Of a stretch of 32,775 nt of DNA, positions 31,153 through 32,775 are shown one piece after another. A model generated the notes under the pieces. It had not been told where the DNA came from. It saw nothing but the letters and a program-made list of their open reading frames with translations, and ran no database searches. The position numbers and the translations under genes were made by a program. Source of the DNA: Deltaproteobacteria bacterium. GTDB lineage: Bacteria; Lernaellota; Lernaellaia; JACKCT01. How positions within the stretch are numbered: position 1 is the first letter of the stretch; every line of letters begins with the position of its first letter. The stretch covers positions 1-32,775 of the forward strand of contig JADLEX010000091.1 of NCBI GenBank assembly GCA_020845895.1, given 5' to 3'.

Positions 31153-32483
31153 GATTTCGGCCCCATCTTATAGCGATCCGGCACGGCGAGCGGGAAGCCG
31201 AGGCCGACGCCGATCGTGTACACGTCGCGGAAAATCAGGGCGTTGCGCCCGTCCGTCGCGTATTCGAAGTTGAAACTCAGAAGGCCGGGGATGAAGAGCG
31301 GCGTCAGCGGCGCGATCATGTTCACGACGACCTTGCCGTCGTCGCCGTAGCCCACGAGGCCGATCTCGTCGATCAGCGTCTTGAGCCCCTCGCTATTGGT
31401 GCGATACGTTGCCGCACCCGCGAACCCGTGACGGTACGCGATGGACAGCGGGCCCATGCCGATGCCCGCCTGCGCCGCGAACCACGGCCCCGGCGTATAG
31501 CCGTAGGTGCCCGCGATATCCGAGAGATCCGGGAAGATGTTGACGTCCACGCCCTGACTGGCGAGGTAGTCTTTTACGTCCTGATTCTGCTTCGGGAATT
31601 CCGGCGTATCCCGGATGGTCTCCAGAAACGCCGCGCCTTCGGCCGAGAAGCTGAAGGTCACCCACTTGACGGGATCGGGCAGGCGCACGTCGAAGATTCC
31701 CCCGAGCTTGCCGCCCCAGGTCGTCGCGCCGACGTCGAGATCGGGTCCGAGGCCGAAGATGATCGCCTGATTCGGATCGGCACGGTGTGCGGTGGGCGTG
31801 ATGATGCCGCCGGTGACGCCGGTCGACACGTACTTTCCGCGCCACGGATTCCACTTCGCGTCGATCGTCGTGTCGCCGAGGTCCGCGGGCGAGGAGTCGT
31901 ACTCCGTCACCGGGATCGGACGGCCCATTTCGACGAGCACCTTGTAGAAGTCCTCGCGGGTGACGACGCCGATCTCATCCGAGCTGCCCGGCGTGAAGAT
32001 CGGGTCGATATCGATGTGGATGACGGCCCAGAAGGTGTTGATGCCCACCGTCAAATTGTCCCTGAGCCCGTATTGAAACCCCGCGCCGTAGCCCTGCAGA
32101 CGACCGCTCACGCCGAAATCGAACTCGAAGAACTTTCCCTTTTTCTCGAAGGGATCGGGGGCGACGATGACGGGCACGACATCGTCGATCTTGCGATCCT
32201 GATCGAAGCGCTTCCACGCCCGACGGTGCTGCCATCCGAAAAAGAAGATGCCGTAGCCCTCGGGAATCGTCGAGGAGGCGCCCCAGAGCGTTTCCATCGA
32301 GCCGAGCAGCTTCTCCTGATGTTTGATCCAGCGCCCGTACTCGCCGAACGGCGGATCTTTCTTCGGCGCGATGACCTGCGATGCGCTGCCGCTCGCCGGT
32401 TCCTCCTGCGCCCATGCCCAGGATGCGCCCATCGTCATCGAAACGACGATTGCCGCAAAGAAAACACGACAAATGGATTTCAT
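31149..32483 (-). CDS. Probable outer-membrane beta-barrel protein
   Basis: This 444-residue protein has a signal peptide ('MKSICRVFFAAIVVSMTMGASWAWA', cut before 'QEEP'). A soluble charged stretch follows (about 30-85, 'PPFGEYGRWIKHQEKLLGSMETLWGAS'). After that come alternating aromatic/glycine strands typical of barrels ('FFEFDFGVSGRLQGYGAGFQYGLRDNLTVGINTFW', 'GKYVSTGVTGGIITPTAHR', 'LSFNFEYATDGRNALIFRDVYTIGVGLGFPL'). It lacks the C-terminal aromatic residue of many porins and ends 'DRYKMGPKS'. No specific family is recognised. The frame stays open 59 codons upstream, but the signal peptide fixes the start at 32483. It is the first gene of the pair with the Cys-rich lipoprotein. Confidence 0.82.
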   Translation of the reverse strand: MKSICRVFFAAIVVSMTMGASWAWAQEEPASGSASQVIAPKKDPPFGEYGRWIKHQEKLLGSMETLWGASSTIPEGYGIFFFGWQHRRAWKRFDQDRKIDDVVPVIVAPDPFEKKGKFFEFDFGVSGRLQGYGAGFQYGLRDNLTVGINTFWAVIHIDIDPIFTPGSSDEIGVVTREDFYKVLVEMGRPIPVTEYDSSPADLGDTTIDAKWNPWRGKYVSTGVTGGIITPTAHRADPNQAIIFGLGPDLDVGATTWGGKLGGIFDVRLPDPVKWVTFSFSAEGAAFLETIRDTPEFPKQNQDVKDYLASQGVDVNIFPDLSDIAGTYGYTPGPWFAAQAGIGMGPLSIAYRHGFAGAATYRTNSEGLKTLIDEIGLVGYGDDGKVVVNMIAPLTPLFIPGLLSFNFEYATDGRNALIFRDVYTIGVGLGFPLAVPDRYKMGPKS

Positions 32484-32540
32484 GTGGTCTCGACGCCCTT
32501 CCTCACGCGCGGCGCGCAAATCCGGCGAGCGCATGTCACG

Positions 32541-32569
32541 ACGCCGATTCGCCCAGCTCGAATCGGCGT
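32541..32569. promoter_or_regulatory. 11-bp perfect stem-loop in the barrel-lipoprotein leader
   Basis: The arms ACGCCGATTCG (32541-32551) and CGAATCGGCGT (32559-32569) pair perfectly around a 7-base loop, 58 bases upstream of the barrel start. No T-tract follows on the minus strand, so attenuation by a simple terminator is not indicated. A regulator binding site or an RNA-stabilising leader is possible. Confidence 0.5.
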
Positions 32570-32597
32570 ACGCATCGCAAATTCCCCACTCGATCGT

Positions 32598-32613
32598 CCG
32601 TTCATTTGAACGG
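32598..32613. promoter_or_regulatory. 16-bp palindrome, possible operator for the barrel-lipoprotein pair
   Basis: CCGTTCA-TT-TGAACGG is a 7+7 perfect dyad, about 115 bases upstream of the barrel ATG. On the minus strand it sits between TTGAAT and GACGAT, a possible weak -35/-10 pair with 17-base spacing. It would therefore be well placed for a repressor. Confidence 0.4.
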
Positions 32614-32663
32614 GAATTCAAAGCCCACGCTTTTGTAACCGAAACGTAACGGATTTCCAAGGG

Positions 32664-32775
32664 TTATTTCGCGTTCGTTACCGCGCCGGACCCGAGATCC
32701 GAAATCGCCTCGCGCAGCTTCGCGCCGACCGCCGCGGCCGCATCGGGACCGTAAAAGCACGAGTCGCTCTCGTAC
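32664..32775 (-). CDS. Partial gene, C-terminal end of an unrecognised protein
   Basis: The last 37 codons of a minus-strand frame enter from the right edge and end in TAA at 32664-32666. The visible tail reads like real coding sequence, with almost all third positions G or C and an amphipathic stretch ending 'AISDLGSGAVTNAK'. Too little is present to name a family. It ends 180 bases before the barrel gene on the same strand. Confidence 0.5.
   Translation of the reverse strand, partial: YESDSCFYGPDAAAAVGAKLREAISDLGSGAVTNAK

Noticed and set aside
32483-32660. Longer start for the barrel gene, 59 codons upstream
   Set aside because: The upstream codons cover two perfect dyads and a promoter-like area, and the signal peptide begins exactly at 32483.

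Overview
The window is about 33 kb of high-GC DNA packed with genes from a Gram-negative bacterium. The Gram-negative call rests on LptE, a FadL-type porin, a second outer-membrane barrel candidate and a lipoprotein. Gene style suggests a deltaproteobacterial or related lineage (Myxococcota, Desulfobacterota or a candidate phylum near them): a small Cys4/His 'vegetative protein'-like gene, a Memo-AMMECR1 fusion, Cys-rich lipoproteins and thiolase-DUF35 fusions. This placement is inference; no rRNA is present. There are 31 genes counting one tRNA and one partial gene at the right edge. No stretch over 300 bases lacks a gene. The largest gaps are 8805-9037, 12486-12698, 32484-32663, 1-175 and 28382-28551, and most hold promoter-like or hairpin sequences.

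Layout. (1) 176-5363, minus strand: BFN-type nuclease, miaB, Memo-AMMECR1 fusion, HEAT-repeat secreted protein, HIT protein and a small zinc-finger-like protein. (2) 5503-12485, minus strand: a catabolic block. A FadL-like outer-membrane channel is translationally coupled to a B12-dependent acyl-CoA mutase large subunit, followed by its B12-binding small subunit, a thiolase-fold protein, and a second thiolase-fold protein fused to two DUF35/OB domains. Both thiolase-fold proteins appear to lack the classical catalytic Cys and His, and the mutase carries isobutyryl-CoA-mutase-like residues where methylmalonyl-CoA mutase has Tyr and Arg. This is the most unusual part of the window. (3) 12699-14062, plus strand: an unrecognised 409-residue protein and tRNA-Arg(UCU). 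(4) 14087-21648, minus strand: murJ, purL, purQ, a flippase-like membrane protein and a beta-propeller glycosidase-like protein, closely spaced. (5) 21765-25474: rpsT (plus) overlaps holA (minus) tail to tail; holA, lptE and a secreted protein form one operon behind a near-consensus promoter, and rubredoxin and a DHH phosphoesterase follow. (6) 25579-29463, plus strand: flavoprotein, peroxiredoxin, PolX, then an Mrp ATPase with a histidine-rich N-terminus. (7) 29530-32775, minus strand: a Cys-rich lipoprotein coupled to an outer-membrane barrel candidate, with two perfect dyads in the leader, and the end of one further gene.

How the genes work together. Housekeeping functions cover tRNA modification, purine synthesis, peptidoglycan lipid II flipping, LPS assembly, replication and repair, and Fe-S assembly. 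The catabolic block reads as import of a hydrophobic substrate, carbon-carbon cleavage of a CoA thioester by non-classical thiolase-fold enzymes, and B12-dependent rearrangement of a branched or propionyl-derived acyl-CoA. Four-base stop/start overlaps (ATGA or GTGA) link neighbours at eight junctions, so most gene starts here are well fixed.
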